Shown piece by piece: positions 16,319 through 27,220 of a stretch of DNA of 64,000 nucleotides. The stretch is from Betaproteobacteria bacterium (GTDB lineage: Bacteria > Pseudomonadota > Gammaproteobacteria > Burkholderiales > Rhodocyclaceae). Under the pieces are notes generated by a model. That model did not search any database. It worked only from the letters and a program-made list of their open reading frames with translations, and was not told the DNA's origin. The position numbers were made by a program, and so were the translations under genes. How positions within the stretch are numbered: the first letter of the stretch is position 1; the number at the start of each line of letters is the position of its first letter. Location: NCBI GenBank assembly GCA_009782565.1, contig WRIU01000005.1, positions 62,001 through 126,000 of the forward strand, in the 5' to 3' direction.

Positions 16319-16870
16319 TCAATCCTTACCGCAAAACGTCTCTATCAGCCCCTTGGCGCGCTCAATTTCAACAGCCCGTTCCTTGTCATCCAGAATACTG
16401 CGGCCACCACTCTCGGTCGGCAGGGCAATGCGTTGCCCACTGTTCAGCGTGGCGTACTGAGCGCGGGCGCGTTGGCACTCCTGCTCTCGCTGCGCTTTGA
16501 GCGCCGCGTCCTTTTCCGCCTTCTCTCTGGCTTCAGCAGCAGCGGCGCGGCGCTTGCGGAATTCCTCGTCGCGCTGTCCAGCCTGGTTCTTTTCCTGGGC
16601 GGGGGCGGCAACGGCATTTTTCGGTTCAGTGCCGCCCTCCCCGTTTTCTGCCGTTTCGGTTTCAGCTTCTGTTTCATCCTGCTCCGGTTTAGTCACCGTT
16701 GAGGATGGCTGTACCCGTTTGGGCGTCTGTGCCTGAACGCCCGGCTGGTTCGGAGGAGGCATGTCCGAAAAATGCGTTTTGCCGTCCTTGTCCTTCCATT
16801 GGTATATCTGGGCGCTTGCGGAGAGAGCGACAGCCAGACCCAAAACGATCGCGACGAACGGGCGTTTCAC
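16319..16870 (-). CDS. DUF4124 secreted protein with coiled-coil region
   Basis: A 183-residue protein with a signal peptide (about residues 1-20). The DUF4124 motif IYQWKDKDGKTHFSDMPPP follows at once. A low-complexity acidic and Ala/Glu-rich stretch and a long charged helix come next (EFRKRRAAAAEAREKAEKDA), and a short conserved C-terminal part ends the protein. Such periplasmic proteins are common in betaproteobacteria and have no assigned function. It is convergent with rnfH and divergent from guaB. Confidence 0.75.
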   Translation of the reverse strand: MKRPFVAIVLGLAVALSASAQIYQWKDKDGKTHFSDMPPPNQPGVQAQTPKRVQPSSTVTKPEQDETEAETETAENGEGGTEPKNAVAAPAQEKNQAGQRDEEFRKRRAAAAEAREKAEKDAALKAQREQECQRARAQYATLNSGQRIALPTESGGRSILDDKERAVEIERAKGLIETFCGKD

Positions 16871-16948
16871 CTTCGCTTCTCCTGTGCAGTGTGACTTACA
16901 AGCTCAGGCAGAGCTTTGTATAATGCGTGTTTTGCCGAAAGGAAATAA

Positions 16949-18412
<1,464 letters not shown>

Positions 18413-18420
18413 GATTGATG

Positions 18421-18482
18421 CGTAGGGGCGGATGGCAATCCGCCCGCGATTCAGCGGGGCGATTGCCATCGCTCCCTACACG
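18421..18482. repeat. Double-hairpin palindromic repeat between guaB and guaA
   Basis: The element reads CGTAGGGGCGGATGGCAATC... and closes with ...GATTGCCATCGCTCCCTACA, so its two halves are reverse complements. The left half also folds on itself (GGCGGAT/ATCCGCC). A related copy lies at 43799-43885. It is a small intergenic repeat family, not a gene. Confidence 0.75.
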
Positions 18483-18522
18483 CCTTATAGCCCCTCCTCT
18501 TTTCCATTGACTACCCACGCAC

Positions 18523-20109
18523 ATGACCCACCAGAAAATCCTCATCCTTGATTTCGGCTCCCAGGTCACACAACTCATTGCCCGCCGTGTGCGCGAAGCC
18601 AACGTCTATAGCGAAATTCATCCCAATGACGTGAGCGACGAGTTCATCCGCGCGTTCGCGCCCCAAGGCATCATCCTCTCCGGCAGCCACGCCAGCACCT
18701 ACGAAGATCACCAGTTGCGCGCGCCGCAAGCCGTGTGGGAACTGGGCGTCCCAGTACTGGGCATCTGCTACGGCATGCAGACGATGGCCGTACAACTCGG
18801 CGGCGAAGTCAGTTGGTCCGACACACGCGAATTCGGCTATGCCGAAGTACGCGCGCACGGTCACGGCCCGCTGTTTGGCAGTGCCGCCGATTTCGTCGAT
18901 ACCGAAGGCCACGGTATGTACAAAGTGTGGATGAGCCACGGTGACAAGGTTGTGAGACTGCCTCCCGGCTTCGCCCTCATGGCGTCCACCGAAAGCTGCC
19001 CCATTGCCGGGATGTTCGATGCCGCGCGGCGCTATTTCGCCATCCAGTTCCATCCGGAAGTCACCCATACCATCCAGGGCGCGGCCATGCTCACCCGCTT
19101 TGCGCGGGACATCTGCGGCTGCACGGGCGACTGGACGATGGGCGACTACATCGCTGAGGCCATCGAGCACATCCGCGAACAGACCGGGGAAGAGGAAGTC
19201 ATCCTTGGGTTGTCCGGCGGGGTCGATTCCTCCGTTGCCGCCGCACTCATCCATCGCGCCATCGGGGACCGGCTGACCTGCGTCTTCGTCGACCACGGCC
19301 TGCTGCGCCAGAACGAAGCCCAGATGGTCATGGACATGTTTGCCAAGCGCCTGCACGCCAGGGTCGTGCATATCGACGCATCAGAGCAATTCCTCTCAAA
19401 ACTCGCCGCTGTCACCGACCCCGAAAGAAAGCGCAAGATCATCGGCCACGAATTCATCGAAGTCTTCCAGGCCGAAGCCCGGAAGCTCACCAACGCCCGC
19501 TGGCTCGCGCAAGGCACGATCTATCCCGACATCGTCGAATCCGGCGGCACGAAAACGCGCAAAGCCGCCACCATCAAAAGCCACCACAACGTCGGCGGCC
19601 TGCCAGAAACCCTCGGCCTCAAACTGCTCGAACCCTTGCGCGAACTCTTCAAGGACGAAGTGCGCGAGCTCGGCGTTGCCCTCGGCCTGCCGCACGAAGT
19701 GGTGTACCGCCACCCCTTCCCCGGCCCCGGCCTGGGTGTGCGTATTCTGGGCGAAGTCAAAAAGGAATACGCGGACCTGCTGCGCGCCGCCGACGCCATT
19801 TTCATCGACGAACTGCGTTCCACCATCGAACCGAACAGCGGCAAAAACTGGTATGACCTCGTCAGTCAGGCGTTTGCCGTCTTCCTGCCCGTCAAGAGCG
19901 TGGGCGTGATGGGCGACAGCCGCACCTATGAATACGCCGTGGCGCTCCGCGCCGTGCAGACCACCGATTTCATGACAGCGGACTGGACGGAACTTCCCTG
20001 GGCGCTCCTGAAACGGGTATCGAACCGCATCATCAACGAAGTGCAAGGCATCAACCGCGTCACTTACGACGTATCGAGCAAACCGCCCGCGACGATTGAG
20101 TGGGAGTGA
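18523..20109 (+). CDS. guaA: GMP synthase (glutamine-hydrolysing)
   Basis: A 528-residue enzyme that aminates XMP to GMP. The N-terminal glutamine amidotransferase has Cys82 in GICYGMQ and the later His/Glu pair in FHPEVTH. The PP-loop [13 protein letters not shown] (near residue 230) binds ATP, and the C-terminal dimerisation domain ends with KPPATIEWE, the conserved GuaA ending. Length is normal. It lies downstream of guaB. Confidence 0.97.
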   Translation: MTHQKILILDFGSQVTQLIARRVREANVYSEIHPNDVSDEFIRAFAPQGIILSGSHASTYEDHQLRAPQAVWELGVPVLGICYGMQTMAVQLGGEVSWSDTREFGYAEVRAHGHGPLFGSAADFVDTEGHGMYKVWMSHGDKVVRLPPGFALMASTESCPIAGMFDAARRYFAIQFHPEVTHTIQGAAMLTRFARDICGCTGDWTMGDYIAEAIEHIREQTGEEEVILGLSGGVDSSVAAALIHRAIGDRLTCVFVDHGLLRQNEAQMVMDMFAKRLHARVVHIDASEQFLSKLAAVTDPERKRKIIGHEFIEVFQAEARKLTNARWLAQGTIYPDIVESGGTKTRKAATIKSHHNVGGLPETLGLKLLEPLRELFKDEVRELGVALGLPHEVVYRHPFPGPGLGVRILGEVKKEYADLLRAADAIFIDELRSTIEPNSGKNWYDLVSQAFAVFLPVKSVGVMGDSRTYEYAVALRAVQTTDFMTADWTELPWALLKRVSNRIINEVQGINRVTYDVSSKPPATIEWE

Positions 20110-20159
20110 TGCTGCTTTCCTAAGTTTTCTGCAAACGCTTCGCCGAAACCGGCACACGT

Positions 20160-20942
20160 TCAGCGATCTAAACTGATCCGCCCTGCTTCGAACATGCCCA
20201 AGGGTTCCCCGTCTACATACCAGACCCGGCGGCCAGAACCCTGCCACCCCCCTCCGGGCAATTCCCGCCAAACCGTTTCTGTACCCGTCAGGAGGGCGTC
20301 CGTACATTCTTCCTGGGATGGAAGAATGTATCTCGCGGGCATATAGGCGATACTGGCGACGGGATGCCCGACCAGTTTCAGGTCGACAAGAGCCCAGACC
20401 AGTTCCATGACGCGCTTCGGAGCCGGAATGTACAAGCTTTCCACCTTGTCGAACGGAACCCAGTAGTAAGTGCCGCCCAGGATGACCTCGATGACCGGAC
20501 CCAGGCGTTCGTCGCCATCGGCAATCCATTCGAACGGGGAAGGTTCGGATTCACCATGACGCCCCTTGCTCGGTGGCGCTTCGGACAAGGCTTCCTGGCG
20601 CATGGCCGTTGCTTTTTCACCGCTCTCGCGCAAGGCACCAATCAGCTTTTCCAGCCAAGCGGGTGCCGCCTCCAGCAAGTCCGGCAGGATCTTTCCATCG
20701 AAGACGGCTTCCCGCGTCTGTTCGGCACGCACGAGCATTCTGACCAATTGCGCCTCAGGTTCCAATTCGGCATCAAACTGGCAGGCAAGCTGCAATTGCT
20801 GCAACGCCTTGGAGTACTCTCCCTGCACGAGCCTCAACCGTGCCAGCGCCAGCCGGTGAGAGGCTGCGAGCGGCTCGGTGCGGATCGCGGCATTGATGTT
20901 TTCCATTTCGCGGACCAGGCCGCAGTTGATCAGAGATGTCAT
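20160..20942 (-). CDS. TagJ/ImpE (SciE)-family type VI secretion accessory-like protein
   Basis: A 260-residue protein. The N-terminal third is TPR-like (LALARLRLVQGEYSKALQQL). The C-terminal part shows the ImpE/SciE signature: FEWIADGDERLGPVIEVIL, then YYWVPFDKVESL, LVWALVDLKLVG and YMPARY. TagJ binds the N-terminus of the sheath protein TssB in some type VI systems. No other type VI gene is in the window. The start overlaps the end of paaK by four bases, so it is the last gene of an ACT-paaK operon. A later start at MENINAAIR is possible. The family call is from motif recall; the role here is open. Confidence 0.7.
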   Translation of the reverse strand: MTSLINCGLVREMENINAAIRTEPLAASHRLALARLRLVQGEYSKALQQLQLACQFDAELEPEAQLVRMLVRAEQTREAVFDGKILPDLLEAAPAWLEKLIGALRESGEKATAMRQEALSEAPPSKGRHGESEPSPFEWIADGDERLGPVIEVILGGTYYWVPFDKVESLYIPAPKRVMELVWALVDLKLVGHPVASIAYMPARYILPSQEECTDALLTGTETVWRELPGGGWQGSGRRVWYVDGEPLGMFEAGRISLDR

Positions 20943-22264
20943 GATTTTTCCCGTTTATCCTCAACTCGTTTGCTTTTTCCGACCGTGCGTTCGATGCTGC
21001 CTGGTTCGAGCAGTTTGACGACCGGGGTAATGAGCAGCGCCTGCCTGAGCCGATCGACGACGTGATTCCTGAAATGATCCATTCGCTCGAACGAATCGCT
21101 GAACGCGTCAGGGCGCAATTCCACCATGACCGTCATGCGATCCATACCGGCTTCATTGTCCAGCACGATCCGGTAATGCGGAGCCAACCCTTGGATACCA
21201 GCGAGCACATCTTCCACCTGGCTCGGGAAGATGTTCGTGCCCCGCACGATCAGCATGTCGTCGGTGCGGGCACGCACCTTGGCCATCCGGGCATGCGTGC
21301 GCCCACAGGCGCACGGTTCGGTGGTAACGCGCGTCAAGTCGCGCGTCCGGTAGCGCAGCATCGGGAACGCTTCCTTGTCCAGCAGGGTCAGCACCAGTTC
21401 ACCCTCGCGGCCTTCCGGCAACGGTTCATTTGTGACAGGGTTAATGATTTCCCAAAGAAAATGATCTTCGGCGATGTGCTGATGGTCGCGTGAAGACAGG
21501 CATTCCGCCGACACGCCGGGGCCATTGACTTCGGTCAGGCCGTAGTTGTCCGTGCAGGTAATGTGCATCCGGCGCTCGATTTCGCGCTTCATCCCGGGCG
21601 TGCAGGGCTCGCCCCCGAAAAGCCCGACCCGCAAGCTGGACGAGGCCCAATCGAAACCGAGGCTCTCCCCAACCTCACACATGTGCAGCGCGTAGGAAGG
21701 GGTCGCAATCAGTACCGTGGTTTTGAAGTCCTCGATCATCATCAGATGCCGTTCCGTATTGCCGGAACCAGCGGGAACGATCATGCAGCCCAGTTTTTCG
21801 CAGCCATAGTGCAGTCCTAGCCCGCCGGTAAACATGCCGTAACCGAACGCCATCTGCACGCGGTCGGCGCGCGTGACCCCAGCCATCGCCGCCAGACGTG
21901 CGACGCAATCGCTCCAGACGTCGAGGTCGCTCCGGCTATAGCCAATCACGATAGGCTTGCCGGTCGTCCCCGAGGAAGAGTGCAAACGCACCACGTCGTC
22001 GAGCGGGATGGCGCATAGCCCAAAAGGATAGGTGTCGCGCAGAACCTGTTTGTCGGTAAAAGGCAAGCGCCTCACATCCTCCAGGCTGCGGATGTCTTCC
22101 GGCCTCACCCCGAGTTCCTGGAAACGCTCCCTGTACCAGGGAACCCGCTCAAACACCCAGGCAAGCTGGCGCTGCAACTTCTCAAGCTGAATCCGGCGGA
22201 TGGCATCGCGCGGCGCAGTTTCGATTTCAGGGTCGAAACAATTCCCTTGAAAACTATTTATCAT
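20939..22264 (-). CDS. paaK: Phenylacetate-CoA ligase
   Basis: A 441-residue adenylate-forming enzyme that activates phenylacetate, or a related aryl acid, to its CoA thioester with ATP. The P-loop SSGTTGKP is at residues 97-104. DNYGLTEVNGPG and YRTRDLT follow, and a small C-terminal domain contains VRGTNIFPSQVED, all typical of PaaK. It lies between an ACT-domain gene (32 bases upstream) and the TagJ-like gene (overlapping). The rest of the aerobic paa pathway is absent from the window, so an anaerobic or housekeeping role is equally possible. Confidence 0.92.
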   Translation of the reverse strand: MINSFQGNCFDPEIETAPRDAIRRIQLEKLQRQLAWVFERVPWYRERFQELGVRPEDIRSLEDVRRLPFTDKQVLRDTYPFGLCAIPLDDVVRLHSSSGTTGKPIVIGYSRSDLDVWSDCVARLAAMAGVTRADRVQMAFGYGMFTGGLGLHYGCEKLGCMIVPAGSGNTERHLMMIEDFKTTVLIATPSYALHMCEVGESLGFDWASSSLRVGLFGGEPCTPGMKREIERRMHITCTDNYGLTEVNGPGVSAECLSSRDHQHIAEDHFLWEIINPVTNEPLPEGREGELVLTLLDKEAFPMLRYRTRDLTRVTTEPCACGRTHARMAKVRARTDDMLIVRGTNIFPSQVEDVLAGIQGLAPHYRIVLDNEAGMDRMTVMVELRPDAFSDSFERMDHFRNHVVDRLRQALLITPVVKLLEPGSIERTVGKSKRVEDKREKS

Positions 22265-22296
22265 GTCAATTTCATTAACGGCCTTGATGCGGCGCG

Positions 22297-22722
22297 TTAC
22301 ATTTCATATGGTTTCGATATTTCGTCCTGCGAGACGAGTTCGACCGGCTGATGCTGCAAGGCCGCTTCCGCAGAAGCCGTGTCATCCACATGAATCGCAA
22401 TGATGGTGGAAATCAGGGAATAGCTGTAGAGCACATTGATGCCCGCTTCCGCAATAACCCCCATGACACGCGCCAGTTCCCCCGGCTTGTCGGGCAGGCG
22501 GATGCACAACACCTGCGCCTGAGTGGCGGCACAGCCCCGTGTGAGCAGCACGTCGAGCGCAATATCGGGCTTATCCAGAATAAAACGCGCAATCCCGTAA
22601 TCGCCCGTGTCGGACGCCGAATAACCGCGCACATTGATTCCCGTGACCTCGAAAGCATCAAGGATGTTTTTCAAATGCCCCGGCTGATTTTCAAGGAAAA
22701 CGCTGATTTGCGAAACTGCCAT
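22297..22722 (-). CDS. Tandem ACT-domain protein upstream of paaK
   Basis: A 141-residue protein made of two ACT domains: ISVFLENQPGHLKNIL at the start and VLCIRLPDKPGELARVMGVI in the second half. ACT domains bind small ligands such as amino acids. Stand-alone tandem ACT genes often sit next to paaK in proteobacteria and are thought to sense aromatic amino acids or aryl acids. It is the first gene of the paaK operon and is divergent from a sensor kinase across about 380 bases. Confidence 0.85.
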   Translation of the reverse strand: MAVSQISVFLENQPGHLKNILDAFEVTGINVRGYSASDTGDYGIARFILDKPDIALDVLLTRGCAATQAQVLCIRLPDKPGELARVMGVIAEAGINVLYSYSLISTIIAIHVDDTASAEAALQHQPVELVSQDEISKPYEM

Positions 22723-23105
22723 AATGATACTGTTCTCCCGCCATAATCGCGTAACGCACGATTTTCTTCAAAAAACAAGTTAATGATAATACTTTAAAAT
22801 CACCCCATGTACTTGTTTTATTATATTTAAGTCAATACTTAATTATCAACAATGCGATTGAATAGAATATATCTTTTGTGATAGTTTTTTATTTTCCGAT
22901 TCTGATGGATATAAACTTGTATCAAGCTTCGATCCTTGTACTCATGGCAGGGAAAATCGAAAAAACATTGTTGCATATATCACGGGAATGATGTGATGTT
23001 TTACCTTGGCATATTTCAGCACGCCGGGCTAGTATTGGGCGTAACTTCATCAAGCGTAGCCTTTCCGTGACAATGAAATAATCCTTGGTTTACGCCGCAA
23101 CCCCT
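22723..23105. other. AT-rich divergent intergenic region between ACT-paaK and the kinase genes
   Basis: About 380 bases without a convincing gene. The middle is far more AT-rich than its surroundings and must hold both divergent promoters. I see imperfect dyads such as ATATCAC...GATGTGAT around 22975-22995, but none matches a named operator with confidence. No riboswitch or RNA gene was recognised. Confidence 0.5.
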
Positions 23106-24500
23106 ATGCCTACCGACCCTGTCCCTCCCTCTCCCGACACCTGGCGCATCCGCTTGGTTGGATGGCGGCCTTATGTCCTGTTGGTGCTGCTGGTCATGGC
23201 GAGCCTTGGCTCCACCCTGTTCGCCGCCTCTATCCCCCCGCCCAGCGGTATGACATGGTTTCTCATTGCCATCCTGGCGATCGGGGAAATTGCGGTCATC
23301 GGATTCGCCATCGCCTTGGGCGTAAGGAAAATGTACCGGGAAATGCGCCAGGAGCTCAGAAACCATGCCAACGCGACAGCCGCGCTCCAGCAGGCCGATA
23401 CGTTCCGCCAGGCGATCGAGGCTTCGACCACCGGCGGGTTGCGCGCCCGCACCAACGAGGGACGCATCACCTATGTAAGTCCGGCTTTTTGCCGCATGAC
23501 CGGCTTCAGCAGCGAAGAAGTCGTCGGCACATGCTTTCCTGCCATCCCATACTGGAATCCTTTGCAATCCGAGAGCAACCTGGAACAGTTCAACCGGGCC
23601 ATGAACGGGGAAAATCCGAGCAACGGCCTGGAAGTCTCCATGCAGCGCAAGAACGGCGAAACGTTTGACGCACTCGTCATCGAAAGCCCGTTCATTGACG
23701 CTACCGGCCAACATGTCGGCTGGTTGGGCGCAGTCATCGACATTACCGAGCAAAAACGCCTCCGCGAACAAAATCAACGGCAATACGAGCGTCTACATGC
23801 CACATCCCGGCTCATCACGCTGGGGGAAATGGCTTCGACGATGGCGCACGAACTCAACCAGCCCCTGACTGCGATTTCCAGTTACGTCACCGGCTGCCTG
23901 AACCAACTCGATTCAAACCAGGTCGACATCCAGGAACTAAGGGATGTGCAACACAAGATCGCCCGGCAGGCACGGCGAGCAGCGGGCATCATCGGGCGAG
24001 TTCATTCCTTCGTTCGCCGCGCCGAACCCGCTTTCGTGCCCGGGGACATCAATTTCATCGTGCGCGAAGCCGTTACCCTGATTGAAACCAGCGCCGCCAA
24101 GCATGAATCGCGCATTGTTTGCGAACTCCAGAGGAACCTGCCGCCCGTCAGCGTCGACCCCCAGATGATCGAGCAGGTCATCATCAATCTGTTGCGAAAT
24201 GCTATCGACGCCATGGCCGACACCCCTCTGGAAAATCGGCGGATCAACATTTCCACTTACTTGACCGACAACGGTGTTTCCCTATCCATTGCCGACCAAG
24301 GATGCGGCATTCCCCCGGAAATCGCCTCTCATTTGTTTGATTCCTTTTTCACTACAAAAAACAAAGGCATGGGCATGGGGCTGAATATCTGCCGCACGAT
24401 CATCGAACTGCACCACGGACAGCTTATGTTTGAACCCAACCCGTCCGGGGGAACCGTTTTCACTCTTACCCTGCGCTCAATTCCGTTTCATCCGGAGTGA
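23106..24500 (+). CDS. PAS-domain sensor histidine kinase, FixL/DctS-like
   Basis: A 464-residue inner-membrane kinase. Two hydrophobic segments near the N-terminus (about residues 22-43 and 49-71) are followed by a PAS domain (about 100-215). The H-box is MAHELNQPLTAISSY with His248, and the ATPase domain has NLLRNAIDAM (N box), DQGCGIPPE (G1), FFTTK and GMGMGLNICRTII (G2). The region between the membrane helices is short, so the signal is probably sensed by the PAS domain or within the membrane. I chose ATG 23106; a TTG at 23085 is the alternative. The response regulator gene follows after three bases. Confidence 0.88.
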   Translation: MPTDPVPPSPDTWRIRLVGWRPYVLLVLLVMASLGSTLFAASIPPPSGMTWFLIAILAIGEIAVIGFAIALGVRKMYREMRQELRNHANATAALQQADTFRQAIEASTTGGLRARTNEGRITYVSPAFCRMTGFSSEEVVGTCFPAIPYWNPLQSESNLEQFNRAMNGENPSNGLEVSMQRKNGETFDALVIESPFIDATGQHVGWLGAVIDITEQKRLREQNQRQYERLHATSRLITLGEMASTMAHELNQPLTAISSYVTGCLNQLDSNQVDIQELRDVQHKIARQARRAAGIIGRVHSFVRRAEPAFVPGDINFIVREAVTLIETSAAKHESRIVCELQRNLPPVSVDPQMIEQVIINLLRNAIDAMADTPLENRRINISTYLTDNGVSLSIADQGCGIPPEIASHLFDSFFTTKNKGMGMGLNICRTIIELHHGQLMFEPNPSGGTVFTLTLRSIPFHPE

Positions 24501-24503
24501 AAG

Positions 24504-25133
24504 ATGACCATAATGACCACAACCAACCGGGCTTATGTCATTGACGACGACGAAGCCATATGTGATGCCCTCGCATGGCAGCTACGCACACGCAAAATTG
24601 AGTGTACGACCTGGTCGAGTGCGGAAGATTTCCTGGCCGCCTGGCAGCCCGATTGGTCCGGCTGCATCGTGCTGGACATCCGGCTCAATGGAATATGCGG
24701 GCTCGACTGTTTCGATACGCTGATCGAAAACCATTGCCAGTTGCCGGTTATCTTCATTACCGGGCATGGAGACATTCAAATGGCGGTCGAAGCCCTGAAA
24801 AAAGGCGCGTTTGACTTCGTGGAAAAACCGTTCAACCACAACAATCTCGTTGACCGCGTGTTGGCCGCTTTTGAACTCAACGATCAACGGCGGCGCATCG
24901 GAGCCGACCGCGAGGCCATCGAAGAGCGGCTTTCTTCCCTCACCCCGCGCGAGCGCGAAGTCATGGACCTTATCTTGAAAGGTCACTACAACAAAGTTAT
25001 CGCTAACGAGTTGGTGATTTCGATGCGTACCGTCGAAGCGCACCGCTCCCACATTTTCGACAAAATGAAAGTGCACTCAGCGGTGGAATTGGCGCAATTA
25101 CTAGCGGTATTGAAGGAGTCCCCTACGCCGTAA
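24504..25133 (+). CDS. FixJ/NarL-type response regulator
   Basis: A 209-residue transcription factor. The receiver domain carries DDDEAI, the phospho-acceptor Asp58 in IVLDIR, FITGHGD and Lys in FVEKPF. The LuxR-type helix-turn-helix begins at LTPREREVMDLILKGHYNK and includes ISMRTVEAHRSHIFDKM. The pairing with the kinase directly upstream is clear. Its target is not shown by the sequence, but the divergent ACT-paaK operon is the closest candidate, because FixJ-type pairs control aromatic-compound genes in relatives. Confidence 0.9.
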   Translation: MTIMTTTNRAYVIDDDEAICDALAWQLRTRKIECTTWSSAEDFLAAWQPDWSGCIVLDIRLNGICGLDCFDTLIENHCQLPVIFITGHGDIQMAVEALKKGAFDFVEKPFNHNNLVDRVLAAFELNDQRRRIGADREAIEERLSSLTPREREVMDLILKGHYNKVIANELVISMRTVEAHRSHIFDKMKVHSAVELAQLLAVLKESPTP

Positions 25134-25241
25134 GCGGAGGGAGAAAAAGTATCCGTACGTCTCTTGCTCGAAAAGTGGGAGAGGGAAAACAACCCTCCCC
25201 TTGACGGTATTGCGCGAAGCTGTTGATCAGGCGCTCACTCT

Positions 25242-27095
25242 TTATTGCAGCCCATGGTACTTGCAAAACGCCGCAGCGGCCTCTTCGCCCATATACTTGA
25301 TGCGGGTACGTGAGTCGGTATTGCGTAATTCAATCGCAATCAAACCATCCATCACAGAACTAAATTCCTTATCCATGTTAAAGGCAAGCAAGCGTCCGCC
25401 GAGTTTCAAATACTGCCGTAACAAAATCGGAATACCCTTTTTGTCATCTTCAATATCCTGCACGATTGCCGATACATTATCCACATCACTGATATAAGGA
25501 TTAAAGGTATCTAGACTCCATTCCGCCTTGACTTTGTGTTTCGGTGGGTTTCGTGGTTTAACCAAGTGCGCTAGATCATTTGCGAAATTGGAAAGCGAAA
25601 GCGACCGTAAAATTAAATGACGCGAATGGTCGCAATATTCATTTGAAATACTAACACATCCAAAGAGTGTCGTGTAATGCGGATGGCGAGAGATAAATAC
25701 CCCTATCCCTTTCCACAGTAACAGCAATGAGGAGAAAGAACGTTGATATTCGGGACGTACGAACGAACGCCCCATTTCCACGCACGGTTGCAACTGGTCA
25801 ATAAACCGATGATCAAACTTAAATAACGTATGCGTATACAACCCTTCAACACCAAATTTCTTGACAATTTGATCCGCCAAACCCAACCGATACGCTCCTA
25901 CAATCTCTTTTTTCTCCCTATTCCATGTAAATAGATGATGATAGTGCTGGTCAAACATATCCAAGTCGGTAGAACGTCCAGTCCCCTCGCCAACACCACG
26001 AAATGTGTATTCACGTAAGCGCCCTATTTCATTAAGCACATTGAAAGGTAATGCCGCAGGATCTATGAAGAAGACATCCATTTCACCGGTTGAAAGCAGT
26101 TTTGCGCTTTCAGGCAATTCAGCAATTTCAGCCGCAATAACATCTGGATCGATAGGCTCGATCAGCGGTTCCAGATGAAGAACAGGCTTTTCATGACATA
26201 AGAACGGAGCAGGAGATGAAGATAATTTGGTTTTCTTGTTTTTACTATTTGAATCTCCACGCCCTTCCAAAGCATACGTACGAAGACGAAGATAGTTAAT
26301 AAGTTCCTCATCTGATTTATATTTTTTCAGTTCATTCCACGATAACGGTGCTCCCACATGCAAATTTAAAGCCCTGTTGCGCCTTTTCTCCAACATACGC
26401 GGCAACATCGCAGTACGAAGTATGGGATGAATCAATCCCATCATCTGAAATAGAAAACCATTATGCCCATCGAAATAAACAGGCAATACTGTCGCTTTCG
26501 TTTTCCGAATCATTCCCGCTACGGTAGGACTCCATGCGGGATCATGTATTCTCTTAGTCTTCAAATCAATGCTGGAAACTTCACCAGACGGGAAAACCCC
26601 CAGCACACCCTTATCTTCCTCCAGCCATTTCATACATTGCCGTAGCGGACGAATGTTTTTTTTTGCGGATTTTACACTCCCGAAAGGATCCACAAGAACA
26701 AACACGTCCTTCATTTCAGGAATACGGCCTAATATATAATTCGCCATGATCTTAACATCAGGGCGAATCGTCAGCAAAAAAGCGCCTAATGCGATTCCTT
26801 CTATGCCTCCGAAAGGATGGTTCGCCACGACCACGAGAGGCCCTTCTTTGGGAATTTTCGAAACTTCACTCTCTGAAACTTTACAGGCTACTCCCATACC
26901 ATCTAAAACAGATTGGCAAAAATTTTCATCGCGCTGATAAGCTTTTCCGCACCAATAAATGTCTTCCAGCTTATTCAGGGAAAATGCTCTTTCTACAAAC
27001 CAACATGTCAATGGGTTACGTAAAAAAAACGGCATTTCCGAAGGATTCAGTTTGAAAATCCGTTTTTCCCTGGGAATTTTTTTCATACTTTTCAT
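25242..27095 (-). CDS. OlsF-like bifunctional acyltransferase (PlsC-type plus OlsB-type)
   Basis: A 617-residue fusion. The N-terminal half is a lysophospholipid acyltransferase: VVVANHPFGGIEG with His93 replaces the canonical NHxxxxD, and GVFPSGEVSS is the second motif. The C-terminal half (from about residue 330) resembles the GNAT-like N-acyltransferase of ornithine lipid synthesis, with LREYTFRGVGEGTGRSTDLD and CVEMGRSFVRPEYQRS. OlsF enzymes with this order make ornithine lipids, phosphorus-free membrane lipids. AAGGA seven bases before ATG 27095 fixes the start. The gene is visibly more AT-rich than its neighbours and stands alone, suggesting transfer. The exact head group is inferred. 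Confidence 0.75.
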   Translation of the reverse strand: MKSMKKIPREKRIFKLNPSEMPFFLRNPLTCWFVERAFSLNKLEDIYWCGKAYQRDENFCQSVLDGMGVACKVSESEVSKIPKEGPLVVVANHPFGGIEGIALGAFLLTIRPDVKIMANYILGRIPEMKDVFVLVDPFGSVKSAKKNIRPLRQCMKWLEEDKGVLGVFPSGEVSSIDLKTKRIHDPAWSPTVAGMIRKTKATVLPVYFDGHNGFLFQMMGLIHPILRTAMLPRMLEKRRNRALNLHVGAPLSWNELKKYKSDEELINYLRLRTYALEGRGDSNSKNKKTKLSSSPAPFLCHEKPVLHLEPLIEPIDPDVIAAEIAELPESAKLLSTGEMDVFFIDPAALPFNVLNEIGRLREYTFRGVGEGTGRSTDLDMFDQHYHHLFTWNREKKEIVGAYRLGLADQIVKKFGVEGLYTHTLFKFDHRFIDQLQPCVEMGRSFVRPEYQRSFSSLLLLWKGIGVFISRHPHYTTLFGCVSISNEYCDHSRHLILRSLSLSNFANDLAHLVKPRNPPKHKVKAEWSLDTFNPYISDVDNVSAIVQDIEDDKKGIPILLRQYLKLGGRLLAFNMDKEFSSVMDGLIAIELRNTDSRTRIKYMGEEAAAAFCKYHGLQ

Positions 27096-27220
27096 ACACT
27101 TATCCTTTAAAAATCAACAAACTTGACAAGAATCTACCACATTCTCCAAACAGTAGCTACAAAGGGGCTCTATACATGATCGAATTGCAGCTCGTGCTTT
27201 GAATTCAGCAAAGCTGTACG

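Noticed and set aside
27096-27220. PreQ1 or other riboswitch near queF
   Set aside because: queF is the last gene of an operon, its 5' side is occupied by ksgA, and these bases are downstream of it; no aptamer pattern is visible.
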